NCBI RefSeq assembly: GCF_947501165.1
Contig: NZ_CANMUU010000001.1
Coordinates: 310,001-374,000 of the forward strand
From: an uncultured Allomuricauda sp.
GTDB lineage: Bacteria > Bacteroidota > Bacteroidia > Flavobacteriales > Flavobacteriaceae
DNA: 64,000 bases
Reading direction: 5' to 3'
Shown piece after piece: positions 53,357 through 62,758 of the stretch (position 1 is the stretch's first letter; every line of letters begins with the position of its first letter). The notes beneath the pieces are model-generated. The model was given only the letters and a program-made list of their open reading frames with translations, was not told the origin of the DNA and did not search any database. A program made the position numbers and the translations under genes.

Positions 53357-54385
53357 ATGAAATCACCTTTACTTCAATTTACCGAAAAAGGAATCTACTG
53401 TGAAGCCGCCAAGGTATATTTAGATCCCTGGAAGTCGGTTGATAACGCCATTATCTCACACGGCCACGCGGACCACAGTCGCTGGGGACATAAACAGTAC
53501 ATTACGCATCATAGAAACGTTCCCATTGTCAAACACCGTTTGGGAGATATCACGGTTTCCGGAAAAAACTGGGGAGAAACGTTCACTATAAACGGAGTCA
53601 AGTTTAGTTTGCACCCCGCAGGGCATATCATCGGTTCCTCCCAAATTCGAGTAGAACATAAAGGTGAAATATGGGTTTTTACCGGAGACTATAAAATTGA
53701 GGATGATGGATTATGTACCCCATACGAAAATGTAAAGTGCCATACTTTCATTACTGAGTGTACTTTTGGTTTGCCCGCTTTTAAATGGCTTCCGCAGAGT
53801 GAAGTTTTCAATGACATCAATACCTGGTGGTCAGAGAACCAAGCTGAAGGAAAAACCTCTGTTCTTTTTGGCTATAGCTTGGGAAAAGCACAGCGACTTT
53901 TAAAGCATTTAGACACTTCTATTGGAAACATATATACCCATGGTGCTGTCGAAAACATGACTGATGTTCTGCGCCCTTTAGTTGATTTACCAAAAACCCA
54001 TTTAATCACCCGTGAGACAAAAAAAGAAGAACTCCACGGAAATATCGTAGTAGCCCCACCTTCTGCCCATGGCAGCACATGGATTCGGAAAATGGTGCCT
54101 TTTGTAACAGCAACAGCTAGTGGCTGGATGGCTTTTAGAGGTGCCCGAAGAAGACGCGCCATAGATAAGGGTTTTGTTCTGAGTGATCATTGTGATTGGG
54201 ATGGTCTTTTGGAAAGCATCAAAGCTACTGGAGCAGAAAAAGTAATCTGTACGCATGGCTATACCGAAATTTTTTCTAGATACCTCAGGGAGTTAGGGTA
54301 CGATGCCAGAACGGAAAGCACCCAATATGAAGGAGAAATGAGTGAAATCAATACTTCTGAATCTGAAAACGCAGAAGTATCATGA
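53357..54385 (+). CDS. Ligase-associated DNA exonuclease (metallo-beta-lactamase fold)
   Basis: This 342-residue protein has the metallo-beta-lactamase/beta-CASP motif SHGHADHSRWGH, further histidines in HPAGHIIGSSQ and VFTGDYKIEDDG, and the late SDHCDWDGLL and CTHGYTEIF segments. It is first in the four-gene ligase-associated DNA damage response set. The stop overlaps the ligase ATG by 4 nt (ATGA). It probably trims DNA ends for the adjacent ligase. Confidence 0.9.
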   Translation: MKSPLLQFTEKGIYCEAAKVYLDPWKSVDNAIISHGHADHSRWGHKQYITHHRNVPIVKHRLGDITVSGKNWGETFTINGVKFSLHPAGHIIGSSQIRVEHKGEIWVFTGDYKIEDDGLCTPYENVKCHTFITECTFGLPAFKWLPQSEVFNDINTWWSENQAEGKTSVLFGYSLGKAQRLLKHLDTSIGNIYTHGAVENMTDVLRPLVDLPKTHLITRETKKEELHGNIVVAPPSAHGSTWIRKMVPFVTATASGWMAFRGARRRRAIDKGFVLSDHCDWDGLLESIKATGAEKVICTHGYTEIFSRYLRELGYDARTESTQYEGEMSEINTSESENAEVS

Positions 54386-56052
54386 AGCGATTCGCAGAAC
54401 TTATAAAAACCCTGGACAGTACCAACAAGACCAACGAAAAAGTAAAAGCTTTGTCCGAGTATTTTTTGTTGGCTGATGACAAGGACAAAGTCTGGACCAT
54501 TGCTATTCTATCCCACAGAAGACCACCAAGACCTGTGAATACGACCTTGCTTCGAGAATGGGCAGCAGAATTAGCCAATATCCCGCTTTGGCTTTTTGAG
54601 GAAAGCTATCATATTGTTGGCGATTTGGCCGAGACCATTGCTTTGATTGTTCCATCTTCCACTAATTCCACAGAAAAGTCTTTGACCCATTTTTTGGATG
54701 AAATGATTGCTTTAAAATCAAAAAACGAGGATGAGAAAAAGGCATATCTTTTTCAAAATTGGGAACAGCTCAACTATTATGAAAGATTCGTTTTTACCAA
54801 GTTGATTACCGGAGGTTTTCGGATTGGAGTAAGTCAAAAGTTAATGACAAAAGCACTGGCCAAAGCAACTCAGATGGATGAGGATGTGTTAGCCTATAAG
54901 CTTATGGGAAATTGGAATCCGAGCACCATATCCTTTCAAGACTTGATTTTGGAGGAAAAAGAAAGTGATTATCTCTCCAAACCCTACCCATTTTATTTAG
55001 CTTACGCCCTAGAAGAAACCCCCCAGGATTTAGGCAATGTATCCGATTGGTCTGCAGAACACAAATGGGATGGAATTCGTGCACAGGTCATTGTTCGAAA
55101 AGATGAACTCTTTGTATGGAGTCGAGGCGAAGAATTGGTAACTGACAAGTATCCGGAGTTTCAAAAATTTATTGGGAACATCCCAAATGGAACCGTATTG
55201 GATGGGGAGCTTCTACCCTATCCCAATGGTGAAATCGGAACTTTCAACGATTTACAAACCCGAATTGGTCGCAAGACCGTATCCAAATCCCTTCTTGAGA
55301 AAACTCCAGTTGTTTTGAAGGCTTATGATTTGTTGGAATGGCACGGGGAAGATATTAGAGGCAAATCATATCTTGAAAGAAGAAAAGTTCTAGAAAAAAT
55401 GTTTGTAGATGTTGTCATTTCGAATCCAGAAAACAAGGATGAGAAATCTCCAGAAAACATAGATTTCTCACATACGTTCGAAATGACAAATCTGCCTCTT
55501 TTGCTCTCCAAACGTTTGCAATTCGATTCTTGGGAAGAAGTTACAGTGGAAAGAGAACGTTCTCGTGAAGTGCGCAGTGAGGGTCTTATGCTAAAGCATA
55601 ACCATTCTCCCTATCAGGTGGGCCGTAAAAAAGGAGATTGGTGGAAGTGGAAAGTGGAACCTTTGACCATCGATGCCGTGCTCACATATGCCATGCGTGG
55701 GCATGGTAGACGAAGTAATCTTTTTACCGACTATACCTTTGCACTTTGGCAAACTAAAGAAAATGGAGAAAAAGAACTTGTTACGTTTGCCAAAGCCTAT
55801 TCGGGATTGACCGATGCTGAATTTCGTGAAGTAGACGCATGGATAAAGAAAAATACATTGGAACGTTTTGGGCCGGTGCGAAGTGTAACTCCGCATCACG
55901 TTTTTGAAATTGCATTTGAAGGAATTGCGCTGTCCAAACGCCATAAGAGTGGGGTAGCAACCCGTTTCCCTAGAATTCTTCGGTGGCGAAAGGATAAAAA
56001 AATTGAAGAAGCCAACACCTTGGAAGATTTAAGGACACTAATTCCGAATTAA
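54382..56052 (+). CDS. ATP-dependent DNA ligase, with an in-frame palindromic-repeat insertion
   Basis: This 556-residue ligase has an N-terminal helical domain (about 1-190). The nucleotidyltransferase motif EHKWDGIRAQVIV contains the adenylated Lys228, and VLDGELLPY follows. The C-terminal OB domain is marked by LMLKHNHSPYQVGRKKGDWWKW. Residues about 344-370 (VISNPENKDEKSPENIDFSH and on) have no counterpart in the family's compact connection between the nucleotidyltransferase and later motifs. They are encoded by a 78-bp palindromic element (55412-55489) inserted in frame. The insertion lies between conserved blocks, so the enzyme may stay active. Confidence 0.92.
   Translation: MKRFAELIKTLDSTNKTNEKVKALSEYFLLADDKDKVWTIAILSHRRPPRPVNTTLLREWAAELANIPLWLFEESYHIVGDLAETIALIVPSSTNSTEKSLTHFLDEMIALKSKNEDEKKAYLFQNWEQLNYYERFVFTKLITGGFRIGVSQKLMTKALAKATQMDEDVLAYKLMGNWNPSTISFQDLILEEKESDYLSKPYPFYLAYALEETPQDLGNVSDWSAEHKWDGIRAQVIVRKDELFVWSRGEELVTDKYPEFQKFIGNIPNGTVLDGELLPYPNGEIGTFNDLQTRIGRKTVSKSLLEKTPVVLKAYDLLEWHGEDIRGKSYLERRKVLEKMFVDVVISNPENKDEKSPENIDFSHTFEMTNLPLLLSKRLQFDSWEEVTVERERSREVRSEGLMLKHNHSPYQVGRKKGDWWKWKVEPLTIDAVLTYAMRGHGRRSNLFTDYTFALWQTKENGEKELVTFAKAYSGLTDAEFREVDAWIKKNTLERFGPVRSVTPHHVFEIAFEGIALSKRHKSGVATRFPRILRWRKDKKIEEANTLEDLRTLIPN
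55412..55489. repeat. REP-like palindromic element inside the DNA ligase gene
   Basis: The outer arms TTGTCATTTCGAA (55412-55424) and TTCGAAATGACAA (55477-55489) are perfect inverted copies. The inner arms GAGAAATCT (55441-55449) and AGATTTCTC (55461-55469) are also perfect. The element is 78 bp, exactly 26 codons, so the reading frame is kept. It has a relative at 56072-56158. Confidence 0.8.
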
Positions 56053-56071
56053 TGCTTAATCAAAATGTGGA

Positions 56072-56158
56072 AATGTCATTTCGAAATGAGTGAAACGATT
56101 GAGAAATCTGTAATAAAATGGTAGCTTTAGATTTCTCACATCCGTTCGAAATGACATT
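56072..56158. repeat. REP-like palindromic element between ligase and helicase genes
   Basis: The outer arms AATGTCATTTCGAA (56072-56085) and TTCGAAATGACATT (56145-56158) pair, and the inner arms GAGAAATCT (56101-56109) and AGATTTCTC (56129-56137) pair. This is the same family as the copy inside the ligase gene. It fills most of the 117-bp gap and may influence transcript ends or stability. Confidence 0.8.
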
Positions 56159-56169
56159 AATAGTACCCC

Positions 56170-58632
56170 ATGAACCAAACCGAGCTTTTTGAAATAGCAG
56201 AAAACTGGTTTACCCAGCAAGGTTGGAATCCCTTTCCATTCCAGAAAAAAACATGGAAAGCATTTCTTGGGGGCAAACACGGTTTGTTAAATGCGCCTAC
56301 CGGGAGTGGGAAAACCTATGCACTTTGGTTTCCGATTATCCTGAATCACATCAAAAAGCATCCAGATTATAAGACCAAACATAAAAAAGGATTGAAGGCC
56401 ATTTGGATTACCCCTCTTCGCGCCTTATCCCAAGAAATCAAACAATCCGCAGAATTTGTGGCCAACGACCTAGAAACGCAAATGACAGTTGGTATTCGGA
56501 CTGGGGACACATCCACGAAAGAAAGAGCCCGACAAAGAACCACTATGCCCGATTTGTTGATTACCACTCCAGAAAGTCTTCAACTTTTGCTCGCTTCAAA
56601 AGGGTACACCAAAGTCTTTCAGGACTGTTCAGCCATCGTTGTGGATGAATGGCATGAGCTTTTAGGCACCAAGCGTGGAATTCAAATGGAATTGGGATTA
56701 TCCCGTTTAAAAACAGTTTGCAAAGACCTTCGAATTTGGGGAATTTCTGCTACTATTGGAAATTTAGAGCAAGCGAGAGAGGTACTTTTGGGCCCTACTT
56801 CACTAGCTTTTGAAAATTCGGTGCTGGTCCAAGCTAAACTCAACAAGAAGATTACCGTAAAAAGTATTATTCCGGAGCAAATGGAAACCTTCCCATGGAG
56901 GGGTCACTTGGGCCTTCATCTCCTGGAAGAGGTGGTTCCCATCATCAATAACAGTAAGACCACACTATTGTTCACCAATACAAGAAGTCAATGCGAAATC
57001 TGGTTTCAAAAAATATTGGAAAAACATCCAGAGTACGCCGGTGAAATCGCCATGCACCATGGAAGCGTCAACAAGGAGACCCGAATTTGGGTGGAACAGG
57101 CCATCAGAAATGAAAGTCTCAAGGCCGTGGTATGTACCTCAAGTCTGGATTTGGGGGTGGATTTTGCTCCCGTAGAGACTGTAATCCAAATTGGTGGTCC
57201 TAAAGGCGTAGCTCGGTTTCTGCAACGTGCTGGGAGAAGTGGCCACAGACCGGGCAAAGAAAGTGTGATTTACTTTTTACCTACACATGCCATGGAATTG
57301 ATTGAAGCCTCAGCACTTCAAGTGGCAGTAAAGGAAAGTGCCGTGGAGGACCGGCTTCCGTTTTTGAACAGCTACGATGTTCTGATTCAATATTTGACCA
57401 CCCTAGCAGTTTCAGATGGGTTTTATCCGGATGAAATTTTTCCGGAAATCAAACAAACCTTCTGCTACCAAGGTATTATTGAGGATGAATGGCAATGGTT
57501 ATTGAATTTTTTGGTGATGGGAAGTCAGAGTTTGAAAACGTATGACGAATATAAAAAGGTAGAGGTAGAATCCGATGGTAAATTTAAGGTGAACAATAAG
57601 GGTGTCGCCATGCGACACCGTTTTCAAATAGGAACCATTGTGGGTGATGCATCCATAGCAGTGCGATACCAGAAGGGAGGATACATTGGTTCCATTGAAG
57701 AATATTTTATCTCTAAGCTTACTGCTGGGGATGTATTCACGTTCGCAGGAAGAAATCTGGAATTCATACGTATAAAGGGCATGCAAGCCCATGTACGAAA
57801 CTCCACCAAACGAACCAATAAGGTACCATCATGGATGGGAGGGCGTTTAAGTTTCTCAGCGCAGATGTCAAAATTGCTGAGAGAAGAACTGTATACCGCA
57901 GACCCAGACAATCGCAAGCAATCCGACGAAATCAAGGCGCTCCTGCCCATGTTTCAGAAACAACGCGAAGAAAGTATAGTTCCCAAACCGGACGAATTTT
58001 TAATTGAAACGTTTAAGACCCGAGATGGATACCATCATATTTTTTACCCCTTTGAAGGACGTGCGGTCCATGAAGCCATGAGCAGTTTGCTATCATATCG
58101 CATAAGCCTACTTACGCCTATTACCTGCTCTTTGGCTTTTAACGATTATGGTTTTGAAATGCTTTCCGACAAGCCAATCGATATCCAAGCGGTGATTGAT
58201 AACAATCTCTTTAGTACGGATTATATGCTCTCCGATTTACAAAAAAGTTTGAACTCCAACGAAATGGCCCGTCGTAAGTTTCGGGATATTGCCGTAATCA
58301 GCGGGATGGTATTTACGGGTTATCCTGAAAAAGGGGTTAAAATGAAACATCTGCAAAGCAGTTCGCAGTTGCTTTTTGATGTGTTCCGGGATTTTGAACC
58401 AGACAACCTCATGTTCCAGCAGGCTTTTACCGAAACTTTTGAGCACCAATTGGAAGAAGGCCGTTTGCGATTGGCCTTGGAACGGATTGCCGAACAGGAA
58501 ATCGTTTGGAAACAATGTAAAAACCCCACACCTTTTTCTTTCCCCATTATCACCGATAGGTTGCGGGAAAAACTATCCAATGAAAAATTGGCTGATAGAA
58601 TTAAACGAATGACCAAAATTCTCACTAAGTGA
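56170..58632 (+). CDS. Ligase-associated DEXH-box helicase (Lhr-type)
   Basis: This 820-residue protein has Walker A APTGSGKT (about 42-49), then a DEXH box VVDEWHE (Asp159 region), ISATIGN (motif III), TLLFTNTRSQCE, and motif VI FLQRAGRSGHRPG. The C-terminal part is the Lhr-specific winged-helix and beta domain. It fits the Lhr-core helicase of the ligase-associated DNA damage response cluster. It overlaps the PdeM gene by 4 nt (GTGA). Confidence 0.93.
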   Translation: MNQTELFEIAENWFTQQGWNPFPFQKKTWKAFLGGKHGLLNAPTGSGKTYALWFPIILNHIKKHPDYKTKHKKGLKAIWITPLRALSQEIKQSAEFVANDLETQMTVGIRTGDTSTKERARQRTTMPDLLITTPESLQLLLASKGYTKVFQDCSAIVVDEWHELLGTKRGIQMELGLSRLKTVCKDLRIWGISATIGNLEQAREVLLGPTSLAFENSVLVQAKLNKKITVKSIIPEQMETFPWRGHLGLHLLEEVVPIINNSKTTLLFTNTRSQCEIWFQKILEKHPEYAGEIAMHHGSVNKETRIWVEQAIRNESLKAVVCTSSLDLGVDFAPVETVIQIGGPKGVARFLQRAGRSGHRPGKESVIYFLPTHAMELIEASALQVAVKESAVEDRLPFLNSYDVLIQYLTTLAVSDGFYPDEIFPEIKQTFCYQGIIEDEWQWLLNFLVMGSQSLKTYDEYKKVEVESDGKFKVNNKGVAMRHRFQIGTIVGDASIAVRYQKGGYIGSIEEYFISKLTAGDVFTFAGRNLEFIRIKGMQAHVRNSTKRTNKVPSWMGGRLSFSAQMSKLLREELYTADPDNRKQSDEIKALLPMFQKQREESIVPKPDEFLIETFKTRDGYHHIFYPFEGRAVHEAMSSLLSYRISLLTPITCSLAFNDYGFEMLSDKPIDIQAVIDNNLFSTDYMLSDLQKSLNSNEMARRKFRDIAVISGMVFTGYPEKGVKMKHLQSSSQLLFDVFRDFEPDNLMFQQAFTETFEHQLEEGRLRLALERIAEQEIVWKQCKNPTPFSFPIITDRLREKLSNEKLADRIKRMTKILTK

Positions 58633-59261
58633 TTCTGAGTTCCGAAATACAAAATGAAACATTCGATTTTCATCCGCATGGTGGTATTTTTTGGAGAAAA
58701 AAGTCACTATTACTCATCAGTGATGTCCACTTGGGCAAGGTGGCACACTTTAGAAAGTTTGGCGCTGCTGTTCCCAGAAAAGCGGTGCATAAAAATTATG
58801 TTCTGTTGGATGAAATTGTCAACCTCTTCAGCCCATTTCAAATTTGTTTTTTGGGTGATTTGTTCCATTCCTCACTCAACAAAGAATGGGAACTATTTGA
58901 AAACTGGGTGGCCAAAACTCCTTCAGAAATTATACTGATTTCAGGGAATCACGATATTATTTCTCCCCATAAGTTCGAACAACTGGGCATACCTATTTTT
59001 GAGGAATTGCTTTTGGAAAATTTTCTTCTAACCCACCATCCTGAGGAACGGGAAGGGTATTTCAATTTCTGTGGGCACATTCATCCTGCGATACGACTTC
59101 AAGGTTTTGGACGGCAACGATTGAAACTCCCCTGTTTTTTTAAAACAGATTCTCAAATGATTTTGCCCGCTTTTGGTGAATTTACGGGAACGCATGTGCT
59201 TCAACCCAAAAAAAATGACGAGGTTTTTGTTATCGTGGAAAATGAGGTGTTGAAGATTTGA
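58629..59261 (+). CDS. pdeM: Ligase-associated DNA damage response endonuclease PdeM
   Basis: This 210-residue metallophosphoesterase starts at GTG 58629 and shows the five motifs: SDVHLGKVAHF, LGDLFHS, ISGNHD, THHPEER and CGHIHPAI. It is the fourth member of the cluster with exonuclease, ligase and Lhr-type helicase, as in the recognised LigD-independent repair set. A palindromic repeat follows at 59268. Confidence 0.92.
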   Translation: MILSSEIQNETFDFHPHGGIFWRKKSLLLISDVHLGKVAHFRKFGAAVPRKAVHKNYVLLDEIVNLFSPFQICFLGDLFHSSLNKEWELFENWVAKTPSEIILISGNHDIISPHKFEQLGIPIFEELLLENFLLTHHPEEREGYFNFCGHIHPAIRLQGFGRQRLKLPCFFKTDSQMILPAFGEFTGTHVLQPKKNDEVFVIVENEVLKI

Positions 59262-59267
59262 ATCAAG

Positions 59268-59329
59268 TATCATGCTGAACTCGTTTCAGCACCTCAACAT
59301 AAAGATTCCGTGTCAAGCACGGAATGACG
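59268..59329. repeat. Palindromic repeat upstream of mfd (two hairpins)
   Basis: TGCTGAA/TTCAGCA (59273-59279, 59285-59291) and ATTCCGTG/CACGGAAT (59305-59312, 59318-59325) form two hairpins typical of a dispersed intergenic repeat. The reverse complement of the first hairpin matches the sequence inside mfd at 60317-60345 at about 20 of 29 positions. Confidence 0.65.
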
Positions 59330-59386
59330 AAAAGAATGCTTTCTGTGATATTCAATTAGCATTATATTTGCCACAAATTTTTTCGA

Positions 59387-62300
59387 TTGTCCCTATCATC
59401 CATTTCCAATCGATTTGAAGAGTCTCCCCAAGTAAGGAAACTAGGGCAAGCTATATCCCATTCCCAAAACATATCGCTAGAAGGACTTACGGGTTCTGCG
59501 CTTTCCTTTGCTTTGAGCAGTACGTTCAAATCTGCCGAAACCCCTTTTCTTTTACTATTGAATGATAAGGAAGAGGCGGCATACTATCTTAATGATTTGG
59601 AACAGCTCGTAGGCGAGCAAGATGTATTGTTCTATCCTGGCAGTTATCGCAGACCCTATCAAATTGAAGAGACCGATAACGCAAATGTTCTGTTACGTGC
59701 TGAAGTGCTCAATCGCATCAATTCGAGAAAGAAGCCCGCAATTATTGTAACCTATCCTGATGCGCTTTTTGAAAAAGTGGTTACACGGAAGCAGTTGGAC
59801 AAAAACACCTTGAAAGTTAAGCTAAATGATACCCTTTCTCTGGATTTTTTGAATGAAGTTCTCTTCGAATATCAATTCAAACGGGTTGACTTTGTTACGG
59901 AACCTGGTGAGTTTTCAGTACGTGGTGGTATTGTCGATGTTTTCTCATTTTCGCATGAAGAACCTTATCGTATAGAGTTTTTTGGGGATGAGGTGGATAG
60001 TATCCGAACGTTTGATGTGGAAACGCAACTGTCTACAGAAAAAGTAAAGCGTATTACCATCATTCCCAATGTGGAGAACAAATTTTTGCAGGAAACCCGT
60101 GAAAGTTTCTTGAAGTACATTGCTCCCAAAACCGTCATTTTTTCAAAAAATCTAAATCTGGTTTACAACCGAATAGATTCATTTTTTGAAAAGGCGGAAG
60201 AAAGTTTCTCCAACTTGCAGGGAGAGCTTAAACATTCAAAACCTGAAGAGTTGTTCGTTACGTCCGGGCTTTTGAAAAATCAGCTTCAAGAATTCGCGTT
60301 GGTCCAAATTGGTGGGGAGACCCAGAAACAAGTTCAAGGTGATTTCATTTCATTTCAAACCAAACCCCAACCTTCGTTCAATAAGAAATTTGACCTGCTC
60401 ATTGAAAATCTCAATGAAAACTATGAAGCAGGTTTTACGAACTACATTTTTTGTGCTTCGGAACAACAGGCCAAACGGTTCCATGATATTTTTGAGGATG
60501 TTGATGAAGACGTTCATTATCAAACGCTTGTTTTTCCGCTCTACCAAGGGTTTTTGGATCAGGATTTAAAACTGGCGTGCTACACGGACCATCAAATCTT
60601 TGAGCGTTACCATAAGTTCCACCTTAAAAATGGTTATGCCAAAAAGCAGGCTATTACCTTAAAGGAGCTTACCAAATTGGAAGTTGGGGATTATGTGACC
60701 CACATTGACCACGGCATTGGAAAATTTGGCGGGCTTCAAAAAATAGATGTGGAAGGCAAAAAACAAGAGGCCATTAAGTTGTTTTATGGGGATAGGGATA
60801 TTTTGTATGTGAGCATACATTCATTACATAAAATTTCCAAGTACAATGGTAAGGATGGTGCTCCTCCAAAAATCTATAAACTAGGCTCAGCCGCATGGAA
60901 GAAGCTTAAGCAGAAAACCAAGAGTCGTGTCAAACAGATTGCCTTCGACCTCATAAAGGTTTATGCTAAGCGTCGCTTGGAAAAGGGGTTCCAATATGCT
61001 CCAGACAGTTATTTACAGCATGAGCTTGAGGCTTCCTTTCTATATGAAGACACTCCGGACCAAGGCAAGGCGACCTTGGATGTGAAAAAGGACATGGAAA
61101 GTGAACGTCCAATGGATCGCCTTATCTGCGGTGATGTCGGCTTTGGAAAAACCGAAATAGCCATCCGTGCGGCTTTTAAAGCTGTGGACAATGGGAAACA
61201 AGTCGCCATTCTTGTCCCTACTACCATTTTAGCTTTTCAGCACAACAAAACTTTTAAAAAACGATTAGGGGAACTTCCGGTTACCGTGGATTATTTGAAT
61301 CGATTCAGGACAGCGAAAGAAAAGCGCGATATTTTGGAACGCTTGGCCAACGGTAAAATCGATATCATTATTGGAACGCATCAACTGGTCAATAAAAATG
61401 TCCAGTTCAAGGATTTGGGCCTCCTGATTGTAGACGAAGAACAAAAATTTGGGGTTTCAGTCAAGGATAAACTGAAATCCATTAAGGAAAATGTGGATGT
61501 CCTGACTTTAACAGCTACTCCGATTCCTAGAACCTTACAGTTCAGTTTAATGGCAGCCCGCGACCTCTCCATCATCAATACACCCCCTCCAAATCGGTAT
61601 CCAATTGAAAGTAGGGTAATTCGTTTGGATGAAGAGATTATACGAGATGCCATTTCTTACGAAATTCAACGGGGAGGGCAGGTCTTTTTTATCCATAACC
61701 GCATAGAAAATATTCAAGAGGTAGCAGGTATGATTCAGCGCCTGGTTCCTGATGCAAAAATCAGGATTGGCCATGGCCAAATGGAAGGTAAAAAGCTGGA
61801 ACACTTGATGCTTGCTTTTATGAATGGGGAGTTTGACGTTTTGGTTTCCACCACTATTGTAGAAAGTGGTCTAGATGTGACCAATGCGAATACCATTTTT
61901 ATACACAATGCCAATAATTTTGGTCTAAGTGACCTCCACCAAATGCGTGGGCGTGTGGGGCGAAGTAATAAAAAAGCGTTCTGCTTTTTCATCACCCCTC
62001 CTTACGAAGTGATGACCACCGAGGCGCGTAAACGTATTGAGGCGTTAGAACAATTTACGGAACTGGGAAGTGGCTTCAACATAGCCATGAAAGATTTAGA
62101 GATTCGAGGTGCTGGTGATTTGTTGGGTGGTGAGCAAAGTGGTTTTATCAACGAAATTGGTTTTGAGACGTATCAGAAAATATTGGCCGAAGCGATTGAC
62201 GAATTAAAAGAGAACGAATTCAAAGAACTATATGATGAGGTGGAAGGTGAAAAGGAAAAAGTCTTTGTAAAGGAAACCCAACTGGACACTGATTTTGAAT

Positions 62301-62758
62301 TGCTTTTCCCAGATGATTACATCAACAATATCACCGAGCGTCTTAATTTATATACCCAACTAAACGAGGTAACCGACGAAGAAGGTTTGCAAGAATTTGA
62401 AACCAAACTAGTAGACCGCTTTGGTGAATTGCCCCATCAAGCTGTAGACCTATTGAATTCGGTTCGCATAAAATGGACGGCCAATAGTATAGGGTTGGAG
62501 AAAGTCATTCTCAAAAAAGGAAGGTTCTTAGGGTATTTTATTTCTGACCAACAATCCGATTTTTACCAAAGCCCTGCCTTTACGCAAGTATTGAACTATG
62601 TTCAAAAAAATCCAAGAGCTTGCCAACTTAAGGAAAAACAAACCCGCAATGGATTACGATTGTTATTGGTTTTTGATGGAATCAATACCATTTCCCAAGT
62701 TCTTCAGGTTTTGAATCCGCTTGTTCCAAAAAAGGACTTCTCAACCGTGAACGAATGA
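59387..62758 (+). CDS. mfd: Transcription-repair coupling factor Mfd
   Basis: This 1123-residue ATPase removes stalled RNA polymerase and recruits UvrA. It has an N-terminal UvrB-homology region, then the RNA polymerase-interacting domain (about 435-500, LTKLEVGDYVTHIDHGIGKF). The RecG-like translocase follows: Walker A CGDVGFGKTE (about 580-588), DEEQ box VDEEQKFGV (about 682), TATPIPRTL, and QMRGRVGRSNK. A C-terminal TRCF domain closes the protein. The start is a TTG at 59387, because a stop lies ten codons upstream and no early ATG is in frame. Residues 311-320 (ETQKQVQGDF) appear to be encoded by a fragment of a dispersed repeat. The next gene overlaps by 4 nt. Confidence 0.95.
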   Translation: MSLSSISNRFEESPQVRKLGQAISHSQNISLEGLTGSALSFALSSTFKSAETPFLLLLNDKEEAAYYLNDLEQLVGEQDVLFYPGSYRRPYQIEETDNANVLLRAEVLNRINSRKKPAIIVTYPDALFEKVVTRKQLDKNTLKVKLNDTLSLDFLNEVLFEYQFKRVDFVTEPGEFSVRGGIVDVFSFSHEEPYRIEFFGDEVDSIRTFDVETQLSTEKVKRITIIPNVENKFLQETRESFLKYIAPKTVIFSKNLNLVYNRIDSFFEKAEESFSNLQGELKHSKPEELFVTSGLLKNQLQEFALVQIGGETQKQVQGDFISFQTKPQPSFNKKFDLLIENLNENYEAGFTNYIFCASEQQAKRFHDIFEDVDEDVHYQTLVFPLYQGFLDQDLKLACYTDHQIFERYHKFHLKNGYAKKQAITLKELTKLEVGDYVTHIDHGIGKFGGLQKIDVEGKKQEAIKLFYGDRDILYVSIHSLHKISKYNGKDGAPPKIYKLGSAAWKKLKQKTKSRVKQIAFDLIKVYAKRRLEKGFQYAPDSYLQHELEASFLYEDTPDQGKATLDVKKDMESERPMDRLICGDVGFGKTEIAIRAAFKAVDNGKQVAILVPTTILAFQHNKTFKKRLGELPVTVDYLNRFRTAKEKRDILERLANGKIDIIIGTHQLVNKNVQFKDLGLLIVDEEQKFGVSVKDKLKSIKENVDVLTLTATPIPRTLQFSLMAARDLSIINTPPPNRYPIESRVIRLDEEIIRDAISYEIQRGGQVFFIHNRIENIQEVAGMIQRLVPDAKIRIGHGQMEGKKLEHLMLAFMNGEFDVLVSTTIVESGLDVTNANTIFIHNANNFGLSDLHQMRGRVGRSNKKAFCFFITPPYEVMTTEARKRIEALEQFTELGSGFNIAMKDLEIRGAGDLLGGEQSGFINEIGFETYQKILAEAIDELKENEFKELYDEVEGEKEKVFVKETQLDTDFELLFPDDYINNITERLNLYTQLNEVTDEEGLQEFETKLVDRFGELPHQAVDLLNSVRIKWTANSIGLEKVILKKGRFLGYFISDQQSDFYQSPAFTQVLNYVQKNPRACQLKEKQTRNGLRLLLVFDGINTISQVLQVLNPLVPKKDFSTVNE
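60317..60345 (+). repeat. Putative dispersed-repeat fragment inside mfd
   Basis: This 29-nt stretch matches the reverse complement of the first hairpin of the 59268-59329 repeat at about 20 positions, including GAAACAAGTTCA against GAAACGAGTTCA. It is in frame and lies in a variable region before the polymerase-interacting domain. The match is short, so the call is tentative. Confidence 0.4.
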
